From assembly GCA_001767195.1 (NCBI GenBank), contig MEKU01000020.1:28948-74804 (forward strand): a DNA stretch of 45,857 nucleotides, written 5' to 3'. Of the stretch, positions 31,738 through 38,629 are shown piece after piece. Each line of letters opens with the position of its first letter. Position 1 is the stretch's first letter. Below the pieces are notes generated by a model. That model saw only the letters and a program-made list of their open reading frames with translations, ran no database searches and was not told the DNA's origin. The position numbers and the translations under genes are program-made. This stretch comes from Acidobacteria bacterium RIFCSPLOWO2_02_FULL_67_21. GTDB lineage: Bacteria; Acidobacteriota; Vicinamibacteria; Vicinamibacterales; UBA2999.

Positions 31738-32856
31738 CTAGTGCCGGCGGAACCGGCCCACCCCCATCGCGGCCGCCGCCCCCACCGCCAGCAGCGACCC
31801 CGAAAAGCTGAGCAGTGCGCCCATCTTGGTCTGATCGAGCAGATTTCCAGGCGGGAAGGCGGCGGTGGCAAAGAAGAGGGCCACGGTAAAGCCGATGCCG
31901 GCGATGAGGCCAACCACCGTCATGTCACGCCAGGTCACACCGGCCGGCCGGCGCAGCCCGCCCGCCACGCACAGCGCGGTGAACAGCACGATGCCGATCG
32001 GCTTGCCGAGCAGAATGGCGGCCAGGACGATCCATGTCCCGGGCCCCACACTCGTGATCCCGACACCTGCGTTCACGAGGCCGAAGAAGAAGAGGATCAG
32101 CTGCACCGGCAGCTTCCACCAGTGCTCGAACTGGTTGAGCGTGTCGTGCAGGTAGGGCGCGTCGACGAACAGGCCGGGGTCACGCCTGGCGTGCGGGAGG
32201 AACGGGATGATCGGCACAAGGGCGAGCGCCGGGTGCAGCCCGCCCAGATAGAACGCCACCCACGATACGAGGCCGGCGCCCGCCACGTACGGCCAGAAAT
32301 TCTTCGTACGCCCGCGCTTCAGCCAGTGGGCGAACCCCATCGCCATCGCGAGCAGCACACCAAATTCGAGGGGACGGAGCGCCCCTGTCGGATAGAAGAC
32401 CGCCAGGATGATCAGCCCGAGCGCATCATCGGCAATCGCGAGCAGGAGCAGGAATGGGATGCCAGGATGGCTGGGACCGAGCACCACGCGCGCGACCAGA
32501 TAGCTGAACGCGATGTCGGTGGCGGACGGAATGGCCCAGCCCCGCATCAGCTCGGGGACGCCCGTCGCGACGACCAGCGCAATGTAGATGGCCGCAGGCC
32601 CGACCATGCCGCCGACGGCGGCCAGCATCGGCACCGACGCGCGCCTCGGGGAGTGAAGCGCGCCGCCGGGAGCGGTCGCTTCGACGACCTCCTTGGTGGC
32701 CAGGGCAAAGAAGAACACCATCGCGACGTCGTTCACGACGAAGTGCAGCGCGTGCGCGAATTGTTCGTAACTGTCGTGGGCGAGGTTGGCCCAGACGAGC
32801 GCGGCAGTGGCGCCCGCGATCAGCAGGCCGGAGTTGTCGATGAATCGTCGCAGCAC
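31738..32856 (-). CDS. nhaA: Na+/H+ antiporter NhaA
   Basis: This roughly 372-residue inner-membrane protein exchanges internal Na+ (or Li+) for protons. Key residues are visible: SATDIAFS (equivalent of E. coli D133) and LLAIADDALGLIIL (the D163/D164 pair). The N-terminal DNSGLLIAGATAALVWANL and FFALATKEVVEA are family-typical. The frame extends upstream through repeat DNA (ALSERSESKG) and into the tRNA. GTG 32856 is preferred because GAAGG lies 8 nt upstream; ATG 32910 is possible. Confidence 0.93.
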   Translation of the reverse strand: MLRRFIDNSGLLIAGATAALVWANLAHDSYEQFAHALHFVVNDVAMVFFFALATKEVVEATAPGGALHSPRRASVPMLAAVGGMVGPAAIYIALVVATGVPELMRGWAIPSATDIAFSYLVARVVLGPSHPGIPFLLLLAIADDALGLIILAVFYPTGALRPLEFGVLLAMAMGFAHWLKRGRTKNFWPYVAGAGLVSWVAFYLGGLHPALALVPIIPFLPHARRDPGLFVDAPYLHDTLNQFEHWWKLPVQLILFFFGLVNAGVGITSVGPGTWIVLAAILLGKPIGIVLFTALCVAGGLRRPAGVTWRDMTVVGLIAGIGFTVALFFATAAFPPGNLLDQTKMGALLSFSGSLLAVGAAAAMGVGRFRRH

Positions 32857-32866
32857 GGCGTGGCCC

Positions 32867-32948
32867 TTCGACTCGCTTCGCTCGCTCAAGGCATTCGACT
32901 CGGCCTCCATGAGCGAGGCGCATTGCGACAAGCGTGGGCCGAGTCGAA
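32867..32948. repeat. TTCGACTCG palindromic repeat between nhaA and tRNA-Leu
   Basis: CTTCGACTCGCTTCGCTCGC, then ATTCGACTCGGCC (32892-32904) and its exact reverse complement GGCCGAGTCGAAT (32936-32948), form a 13-bp inverted repeat touching the 3' end of the tRNA. In frame it gives the peptide LSERSESKG, which I recognise as a frequent spurious translation of this repeat class. Confidence 0.65.
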
Positions 32949-33037
32949 TGGTGCCGGAGGTGGGACTCGAACCCACACGGGGGGTGAACCCCACCGGATT
33001 TTGAGTCCGGCGCGTCTGCCAGTTTCACCACTCCGGC
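32949..33037 (-). tRNA. tRNA-Leu (CAA anticodon), CCA encoded
   Basis: On the minus strand the acceptor GCCGGAG pairs with CTCCGGC. The anticodon stem CCGGA/TCCGG encloses CTCAAAA, anticodon CAA, reading UUG. A long variable arm (TGGGGTTCACCCCCC region) is class II, as expected for Leu. The T arm GTGGGTTCGAGTCCCAC is intact. A73 is followed by CCA in the DNA (32951-32949). Confidence 0.95.
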
Positions 33038-33056
33038 GGCAGTGTGGAAACGCTTC

Positions 33057-33062
33057 AGTATA
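33057..33062 (-). promoter_or_regulatory. -10 box of tRNA-Leu
   Basis: TATACT on the minus strand lies 19 bp upstream of the mature tRNA 5' end. A -35 at the right spacing (TGCGGT) is weak. It sits in the short palindrome CAGTATACTG. Confidence 0.5.
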
Positions 33063-33243
33063 CTGTGCGCCCCTCCTGCACCGCAGAGTTTCCCTCCTTC
33101 CTTCCGCTCAGCTGGATAACGGCCGCGCTCGGCGAGGCACACAAGATGCACCGCTCATCACAGCGGCCGAGGCCGCCGCCAGCGAACCCTACGCTGCGCA
33201 GCGCCCCAGATCATCTGCGGGCGCATCGAAGGAGGACCGAAGC

Positions 33244-34017
33244 ATGACACGCATCAAGATAATGGTGACCGCGGTGGCGTTGACGCTCTTTGCGGCGTCG
33301 GCGCCGAATGTCGCGGCACAGATGCCCGACACGCTCGACAAGACGTTCATGACGTTCAGCAATACCGTCGAGCTCCCCGGGCTGCAGCTCCCCGCCGGAA
33401 CCTACATCTTCCGGCTCGCCGACACGCCGTCGCGCGGCGTCGTACAGGTACTGTCCCAGGACGGAAAGGAAATGCTCGGCCAGTGGCTCTTCATTCCGGC
33501 TGAGCGGCAGGAGGCGACGGGCGACACCGTCGTGACGTTCCGGGAGACCGCGGCCGGAACCATGCCGGCCGTTCAGTACTGGTTCTATCCTGGCGAGAGG
33601 ACCGGCAAGGAGTTCATCTATCCGAAGGACCAGGCGACGCAGATTGCGCAGCGCACCGGCGCCACGGTCATGACGGAAGAGGGCCCGGTCGGCACCAACG
33701 CGCAGGCATCGGCGCGGAGCGACGCGCAGATCGCGCCGGCGCAGGAACAGGGCGCCGTGGCGGTACAGAGCCAGACGCAGAACCAGCCGGTCGGCACGGC
33801 TGGACGCCAAGACCGGAACCCGCCGTCGGGTGTGACCAGCTCGCAGCAGGAAGGGATGCCGGCCACGCGCGGGCAGACCACGATGAGCGGCGACCAGCAG
33901 ACCGGTCAGACGGCGCGCGCCGAGCTGCCACAGACCGCCAGCCCCCTGGCGTTCGCCGGGCTGCTCGGGCTGCTGATGCTTGCCGGCGCCGCAGGGTTGC
34001 GCGCGTTCCGGAGCTAA
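33244..34017 (+). CDS. Secreted protein with C-terminal LPQTA sortase-type sorting signal
   Basis: This 257-residue protein starts at ATG 33244, preceded by GAAGGAGG. It has a signal peptide (VTAVALTLFAASAPNVAAQ). The domain that follows (LDKTFMTFSNTVELPGLQLPAGTYIFRLADTPSRGVVQVLSQDGKEMLGQWLFIPAER) is a small beta-rich acidobacterial family. A long Gln/Thr-rich disordered stretch comes next (about residues 140-225). The C-terminus is LPQTA (228-232), a hydrophobic span (FAGLLGLLMLAGAAGL) and RAFRS, which is the layout of an LPXTG-type cell-surface sorting signal. A sortase is encoded two genes downstream. Confidence 0.82.
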   Translation: MTRIKIMVTAVALTLFAASAPNVAAQMPDTLDKTFMTFSNTVELPGLQLPAGTYIFRLADTPSRGVVQVLSQDGKEMLGQWLFIPAERQEATGDTVVTFRETAAGTMPAVQYWFYPGERTGKEFIYPKDQATQIAQRTGATVMTEEGPVGTNAQASARSDAQIAPAQEQGAVAVQSQTQNQPVGTAGRQDRNPPSGVTSSQQEGMPATRGQTTMSGDQQTGQTARAELPQTASPLAFAGLLGLLMLAGAAGLRAFRS

Positions 34018-34032
34018 CGCAGAGTACCTATA

Positions 34033-34119
34033 GGAGTGCTTAGAGTGCCAAAAGTGCCTGGAGTGCCTGAAATGCACGAGCTCCAGCACTTTAGGCACTT
34101 CAGGCACCTCAGGCATTGC
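34033..34119. repeat. Inverted nonamer repeat (AGAGTGCCT / AGGCACTTC unit)
   Basis: Left arm: AGAGTGCCA AAAGTGCCT GGAGTGCCT GAAATGCAC. Right arm: AGCACTTT AGGCACTTC AGGCACCTC AGGCATTGC. It is a very clear palindrome with a 9-bp period, filling the gap between the LPQTA-protein gene and the VWA gene. It could form a 35-bp imperfect RNA stem. Confidence 0.8.
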
Positions 34120-34124
34120 TATCC

Positions 34125-35039
34125 GTGCGACTGACGTCTTCGCTGCTCCTCGTCGTGTGCGCCGCGTCTCCCGGCGTTACGCAGGAACCGGAGCCCGTTT
34201 TCCGTTCCGAATCGGATCTCGTGGTGCTTCACGTCAACGTGTTCGACGGCCGGTCGGATGCCGTTCCCGGTCTCGGACAGAACGTGTTCCGGGTTGTCGA
34301 TAACGACGAGCCGCAGCAGATTACGTTCTTCACGGCGGCCGATCTCCCGGTCGCGGCGGGGCTGATTCTCGACAGCAGCTCGTCGATGATCACGCGCCAG
34401 CGGCTTGTGACCGCGGGGGCGACTGCGTTCGTGCAGGCCAGCCATCCTGAAGACGCGCTTTTCACGATCCATTTCAACGAGCACGTGGAGTTCGGGCTGC
34501 CGCCGGCACTGCCCTTCACCAGCCGCGCGACGATCCTGCAGGCCGCCATGGCACGCTATCACGCCGGCGGGATGACGGCACTCTACGACGCGGTGATCGC
34601 AGGCCTCGAGCATCTCGAGCGCGCCGACTCCGACAAACGCGTGCTCGTCGTCCTCTCCGATGGCGAAGATAACGCGAGCCGCCAGTCGGAGCGCGCCATG
34701 CTCGACCGGGCGCAGCGCAGCAACGCCATCGTGTACACCGTATCGAACGCCGATCGACGTTCTGGAGCGGCCGGCGATCCTGCTGTCCTGAGGCGGCTGG
34801 CCGAAGCCACCGGCGGGATCGCCTACTTCCCGAACTCGGACGACCAGGCCGTCGAGAGCTTTGAAACGATCGCCGCCAATATCCGGCGCGGGTACACGAT
34901 TGGGTACACGCCGAACCATGCCGACCACGACGGCAGCTTTCGCCGTGTGAAGGTCGCCGTGGACGTGCCAGGCCGCCGCAACCTGCGGATACGCAGTCGG
35001 CCGGGCTACTGGACGCCGTACCATGCTGATGGACGCTGA
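34125..35039 (+). CDS. VWFA-related acidobacterial secreted protein
   Basis: This 304-residue protein has a signal peptide (RLTSSLLLVVCAASPGVTQ), an N-terminal beta domain (DLVVLHVNVFDGRSDAVPGLGQNVFRVVDNDEPQQITFF) and a von Willebrand factor A domain. The MIDAS residues look complete: DSSSS, the Thr in GGMTALYDAV and SDGEDN. The layout matches the VWFA-related family expanded in Acidobacteriota, of unknown role. I take GTG 34125; TTG 34116 is inside the upstream palindrome. It overlaps the sortase gene by 17 bp, so the two are translationally coupled. Confidence 0.88.
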   Translation: MRLTSSLLLVVCAASPGVTQEPEPVFRSESDLVVLHVNVFDGRSDAVPGLGQNVFRVVDNDEPQQITFFTAADLPVAAGLILDSSSSMITRQRLVTAGATAFVQASHPEDALFTIHFNEHVEFGLPPALPFTSRATILQAAMARYHAGGMTALYDAVIAGLEHLERADSDKRVLVVLSDGEDNASRQSERAMLDRAQRSNAIVYTVSNADRRSGAAGDPAVLRRLAEATGGIAYFPNSDDQAVESFETIAANIRRGYTIGYTPNHADHDGSFRRVKVAVDVPGRRNLRIRSRPGYWTPYHADGR

Positions 35040-35655
35040 TCGGCCTGCGGAGGAGACCCCGCAAACGCGGCGGCGCGTCCTGCGCTGGCTGGAGCGAATG
35101 CTCGTTGTGGTCGGTGTGGTGTTGCTTGGGTACTGCGGCTACGTCTCCCTGGAATCCTGGCTTTACCAGAGGGTCGCGAACCGCGAGCTCGAGGTGGCCA
35201 TGGTGGGCCCTCCGGCGGCAGTACCGAGCCCGTCCAGGGCGCTGCCCCGGATTCCTCAACAGGGCGAGCTGATCGGCCGGATTGAGATTCCACGGCTGGG
35301 ATTGTCGGCGGTCATCCGGGCCGGAACGGACGACCGGACACTGCGGCTCGCCGTCGGGCACATCTCCGGCACGGCGCTTCCAGAGGACGGGGGCAACATC
35401 GGCCTTGCCGCCCATCGCGACACGTTCTTCCGGCCGCTGCGCGATATCCGGATCGCCGACGAGATCCGGCTGGTAACGCCGACCGGCACGTTCACATTCC
35501 TCGTTGCCGACACGAGCATCGTCAAGCCGACCGACACGTGGGTGCTCGACCCTACCCGCGGCATGACGCTGACGCTGGTGACTTGCTACCCGTTCAGCTA
35601 CGTCGGCGCCGCACCCGATCGCTTCATCGTGCGCGCCGTCCCGACGCACGGCTGA
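35023..35655 (+). CDS. Class D-like sortase
   Basis: This 210-residue membrane-anchored transpeptidase has one N-terminal transmembrane helix (MLVVVGVVLLGYCGYVSL) facing the catalytic domain outward. The catalytic triad is H131 (GLAAHRDTFF), C188 (LVTCYPF) and R200 (APDRFIVRA). IGRIEIPRLGLSAVI and GHISGTALP are typical of sortases. Sortases cut LPXTG-type signals and join proteins to an amine acceptor. A likely substrate with LPQTA is encoded 1.8 kb upstream in the same direction. The acceptor in a diderm envelope is unknown. Confidence 0.92.
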   Translation: MLMDADRPAEETPQTRRRVLRWLERMLVVVGVVLLGYCGYVSLESWLYQRVANRELEVAMVGPPAAVPSPSRALPRIPQQGELIGRIEIPRLGLSAVIRAGTDDRTLRLAVGHISGTALPEDGGNIGLAAHRDTFFRPLRDIRIADEIRLVTPTGTFTFLVADTSIVKPTDTWVLDPTRGMTLTLVTCYPFSYVGAAPDRFIVRAVPTHG

Positions 35656-35723
35656 GCTCAACGTTGGAAGCGATGCTCCTCTAATGGGACGGAATTCAGT
35701 CCGCAACTGTCGCGCTTCGTTTC

Positions 35724-35917
35724 ATGACTATTGCGGCGTACAACCCGAAGGACGAGGTCGGCAAGACCACGACCGCCGTGAATGTGGCAGCCGCACGCAC
35801 GTGATCCGCGCGCCGATCGACGCGCTCAGCGAATCGGACCTGGATCTGACCGGCACGCGGTCGGAAGCCGACCTTCGCGCGATCCTGACGGCGCGGCTCG
35901 GACAGTATCGCTCCTAG
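35724..35917 (+). pseudogene. ParA/MinD-type ATPase remnant
   Basis: From ATG 35724, MTIAAYNPKDEVGKTTTAVN keeps a recognisable but damaged deviant Walker A (normal: NPKGGVGKTTTAVN) and stops at TGA near 35803. Another frame (about 35800-35917) gives ALSESDLDLTGTRSEADLRA and then ILTARLGQYRS, which could be the C-terminal tail of the same gene. The middle, some 180 residues, is gone. Confidence 0.6.
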
Positions 35918-35918
35918 T

Positions 35919-35968
35919 ACGTTCGGGGCGTTCGAGTCGTTCGAATCGTTCCGGACGTTCAGAGTCCC
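35919..35968. repeat. Reiterated nonamer (CGTTCGAGT unit)
   Basis: ACGTTCGGG GCGTTCGAG TCGTTCGAA TCGTTCCGG ACGTTCAGA lie between the ParA remnant and ispG. This is one arm only. Antisense translation gives ERPERFERLERPER, a typical spurious peptide. Confidence 0.7.
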
Positions 35969-36053
35969 GACACACCTTGAATCGAGCGCGCTCGCGCTCC
36001 GTGCGTTCGGCCCACGAGACGCTGACGATGTTCATCGCGAGCCGACGTGTATC

Positions 36054-37304
36054 ATGGATGCGATGACGGTCGCAAAACTGCACAGGACGGTCGGCGTCCG
36101 CGTGGGCGGCGTGCAGATTGGCGGGGGCGCCCCGGTCGCCGTGCAGTCCATGACGATGACCGAGACTGCGGATGCCGCTGCGACCGCCCGGCAGTGCGTG
36201 GATCTGGCGGAAGCCGGGTCGGAGCTCGTTCGCGTCACCGTCAACACCGCCGGCGCAGCGGCGGCCGTGCCCGAGATCAAGCGGCGCATGCTCGACGCCG
36301 GCTGCACGGCGCCGCTCATCGGGGATTTTCACTACAACGGGCACCTGCTGCTGACCCGCCATCCCTCCTGCGCCGCTGCGCTCGACAAGTACCGCATCAA
36401 CCCGGGGAACGTCGGCACCGGCACCCGGCGTGACGAGCAGTTCGCCACCATCTGCAAGGTGGCCGTCGAGCACAACAGGCCCGTCCGCATCGGCGTCAAT
36501 GGCGGCTCGCTCAACCAGGAGCTCGTCGTCGCGAAGATGCAGGAGAACAGCGTCCGGAACCAGGGCCGCAGCTCGGAAGAGATCCTGAACGAGTGCATGC
36601 TCATCTCCGCGGTCGAATCAACACAGCTCGCGCTCGATGCCGGCCTGCGCAAGGACCAGATCATCATCTCGTGCAAGGTGTCCCGTCCGCGCGACCTGAT
36701 TGCCGTCTACCGGGAGCTGGCCCTCCACACGGACCAGCCGCTTCACCTCGGGCTGACGGAAGCAGGCATGGGGATCAGAGGGCTCGTCTGGTCGGCGTCG
36801 GCCATCGGCGTCCTGCTCCACGAAGGCATCGGCGACACGATCCGCGTTTCGCTCACGCCGCGGCCGGGCGGGGATCGGCGCGAGGAGGTGTATGCGGCCT
36901 GCGAGGTCCTCCAGGCGCTGGGGCTGCGCTCGTTTGCGCCGAGCGTGACCGCGTGTCCCGGCTGCGGCCGCACGACGAGCACGACGTTTCAGGAGCTTGC
37001 CGAACGAACCCAGGAGTACATCCGGCAGCGGATGCCTGACTGGAAGAAGCAGTACGACGGCGTCGAGACGCTCACGCTCGCCGTCATGGGCTGTGTCGTC
37101 AACGGCCCCGGAGAATCAAAGGCCGCCAATATCGGCATCAGCCTGCCGGGAACCGGCGAAGCCCCCCAGTGCCCCGTGTACGTCGACGGCGAGCACGTCA
37201 CCACGCTGCGGGGGACCTACGACGAGCTTGCCGACGGCTTCCGCTCGCTCGTCGACCACTACGTCGCGTCGCACTACCCCGTCCGTTCGTCGCGGTCCTC
37301 GTGA
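36054..37304 (+). CDS. ispG: 4-hydroxy-3-methylbut-2-en-1-yl diphosphate synthase
   Basis: This 416-residue MEP-pathway enzyme reduces MEcPP to HMBPP using a [4Fe-4S] cluster. Cluster ligands are C301, C304 (TACPGCGRTT) and C347 with E354 (MGCVVNGPGES). The N-terminal TIM barrel carries VQSMTMTETADAAATARQ and YRINPGNVGT. Isoprenoids made here feed quinone and undecaprenyl-phosphate synthesis. The start is ATG 36054 (or 36063). The 3' end overlaps the convergent dehydrogenase gene by 31 bp. Confidence 0.95.
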   Translation: MDAMTVAKLHRTVGVRVGGVQIGGGAPVAVQSMTMTETADAAATARQCVDLAEAGSELVRVTVNTAGAAAAVPEIKRRMLDAGCTAPLIGDFHYNGHLLLTRHPSCAAALDKYRINPGNVGTGTRRDEQFATICKVAVEHNRPVRIGVNGGSLNQELVVAKMQENSVRNQGRSSEEILNECMLISAVESTQLALDAGLRKDQIIISCKVSRPRDLIAVYRELALHTDQPLHLGLTEAGMGIRGLVWSASAIGVLLHEGIGDTIRVSLTPRPGGDRREEVYAACEVLQALGLRSFAPSVTACPGCGRTTSTTFQELAERTQEYIRQRMPDWKKQYDGVETLTLAVMGCVVNGPGESKAANIGISLPGTGEAPQCPVYVDGEHVTTLRGTYDELADGFRSLVDHYVASHYPVRSSRSS

Positions 37305-38548
37305 CGCTCAACGTTCGTAATCAGCCGCACGCTGCGCTGCAGGGTGACGTACGCCATCGCCCACTGGACGAGCACGACCAGGCGGTTGCGGAAGCCGACG
37401 AGCATCACGATGTGGAGAAACAGCCACGCCAGCCACGCCGCGAAGCCGGAGAACCGGATCCAGCCGAGGTCGGCGATCGCGGCGCCGCGTCCGACGATCG
37501 CCATGCTGCCCTTGTCGCGATAGACGAACCGGGATGACGGCCGGCCGTCGATCCGCCGCAGGATCGCGCGCGCGGCATGACGGGCCTGCTGCATCGCGAC
37601 CTGTGCGACCCCGGGAAGCGGATGTCCGGCCTCATCCACGAACGCCGCGGCGTCCCCGACGACGAAGATCTCCGGGTGCCCGGGAATCGACAGGTCCGGC
37701 GCCACGAGCACCCGGCCGGCCCGGTCGAGCGGCGCGCCGATCGACCGGACGAGCGGCGAGGCGGCGACGCCGGCCGTCCAGAGAACCGTCCCGGCGGTCA
37801 GGCGCTGCGATCCGAGCATCACGCCTGCCCCATCGATGCCCGTCACCGCCGTGGCCTCGCGCACGTCGACCCGCAGCCGCCGCAGCGAGGCCCGGGCCGT
37901 GTGTCGGAGCGCTTCGGGAAATGCCGGCAGGATCGTCGGCCCCGCCTCGACGAGCACGACCTTCGCCTGCGCGGGATCGATTGAGCGGAACTCGTGCCGC
38001 AGCGTCTGCCGGGCGATCTCCGCGAGGGTTCCGGCGAGCTCGACGCCTGTGGGGCCGCCGCCCACAAGCACGAACGTCAGCAGTGTCTGACGCTCCACGG
38101 GGTCGGATTCGCGTTCCGCGCGCTCGAACGCCAGCAGCACCCGTCGGCGTATGTCGAGCGCGTCCTCCAGCGTCTTGAGCCCTGGAGCGTAGGCGGACCA
38201 GCCGTCGTGCCCGAAATAGGTATGGCTCGCGCCGGTGGCGACGATGAGGAAGTCGAACGCGAGATCGGCGCCGTCGCGAAGCACGACGCGCCGCCGATCG
38301 GCCTCGATCGAGGCCGCCTCAGCCAGCAGCACTCGAATATTCGGCGAACGTCTGAAGATCCATCGAATCGGCGACGCGATATCGCCGGGCGACAATGCCG
38401 CCGTCGCGACCTGGTAGAGCAGCGGCTGAAACAGGTGGTAGTTGTGGCGGTCGACGAGCGTGACCTGAACCGGCCGGCGCCGGAGTGCCTTGGCGGCAGA
38501 CAGGCCACCGAAGCCGCCGCCGAGGATGAGGACGTGCGGGGATGACAT
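37274..38548 (-). CDS. ndh: Type II NADH dehydrogenase-like FAD oxidoreductase
   Basis: This 424-residue NDH-2-type flavoprotein passes electrons from NAD(P)H to quinone without proton pumping. The FAD motif is LILGGGFGGLSAAKAL. The quinone-side signature is NYHLFQPLLYQVATAALSPGDIASPIR, the NADH motif is FVLVGGGPTGVELAGTLAEIAR, and the second FAD motif is IFVVGDAAAF. The C-terminal hydrophobic helices (FSGFAAWLAWLFLHIVMLVGF) attach it to the membrane. Start ATG 38548; the longer frame to 38758 overlaps the divergent molybdoenzyme. Confidence 0.92.
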   Translation of the reverse strand: MSSPHVLILGGGFGGLSAAKALRRRPVQVTLVDRHNYHLFQPLLYQVATAALSPGDIASPIRWIFRRSPNIRVLLAEAASIEADRRRVVLRDGADLAFDFLIVATGASHTYFGHDGWSAYAPGLKTLEDALDIRRRVLLAFERAERESDPVERQTLLTFVLVGGGPTGVELAGTLAEIARQTLRHEFRSIDPAQAKVVLVEAGPTILPAFPEALRHTARASLRRLRVDVREATAVTGIDGAGVMLGSQRLTAGTVLWTAGVAASPLVRSIGAPLDRAGRVLVAPDLSIPGHPEIFVVGDAAAFVDEAGHPLPGVAQVAMQQARHAARAILRRIDGRPSSRFVYRDKGSMAIVGRGAAIADLGWIRFSGFAAWLAWLFLHIVMLVGFRNRLVVLVQWAMAYVTLQRSVRLITNVERHEDRDERTG

Positions 38549-38572
38549 GATTCCGCGCCAATGTACACTGAT

Positions 38573-38626
38573 GGCGGGTCCGCGGCTCGATGAGCGCGGC
38601 TCGCCGCGGCACCCGCCCCACGTACC
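38573..38626. repeat. Palindromic repeat (GTACGTGGGGCGGGT family)
   Basis: GGCGGGTCCGCGGCTCGATG pairs with CGCCGCGGCACCCGCCCCAC around a GAGCGCGGCTC loop region. It abuts ATG 38630 of the molybdoenzyme and fills most of the divergent gap. It is related to 3056-3225 and 10985-11017. Confidence 0.6.
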
Positions 38627-38629
38627 CCT

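Noticed and set aside
31720-34017. 765-codon plus-strand frame ending in the LPQTA protein
   Set aside because: The first 500 codons are antisense to nhaA and the tRNA; the true start is ATG 33244 with GAAGGAGG upstream.
3661-35968. Gap repeats as CRISPR arrays
   Set aside because: Units are 7-9 bp, contiguous without spacers, and palindromic between arms; no cas genes are present.
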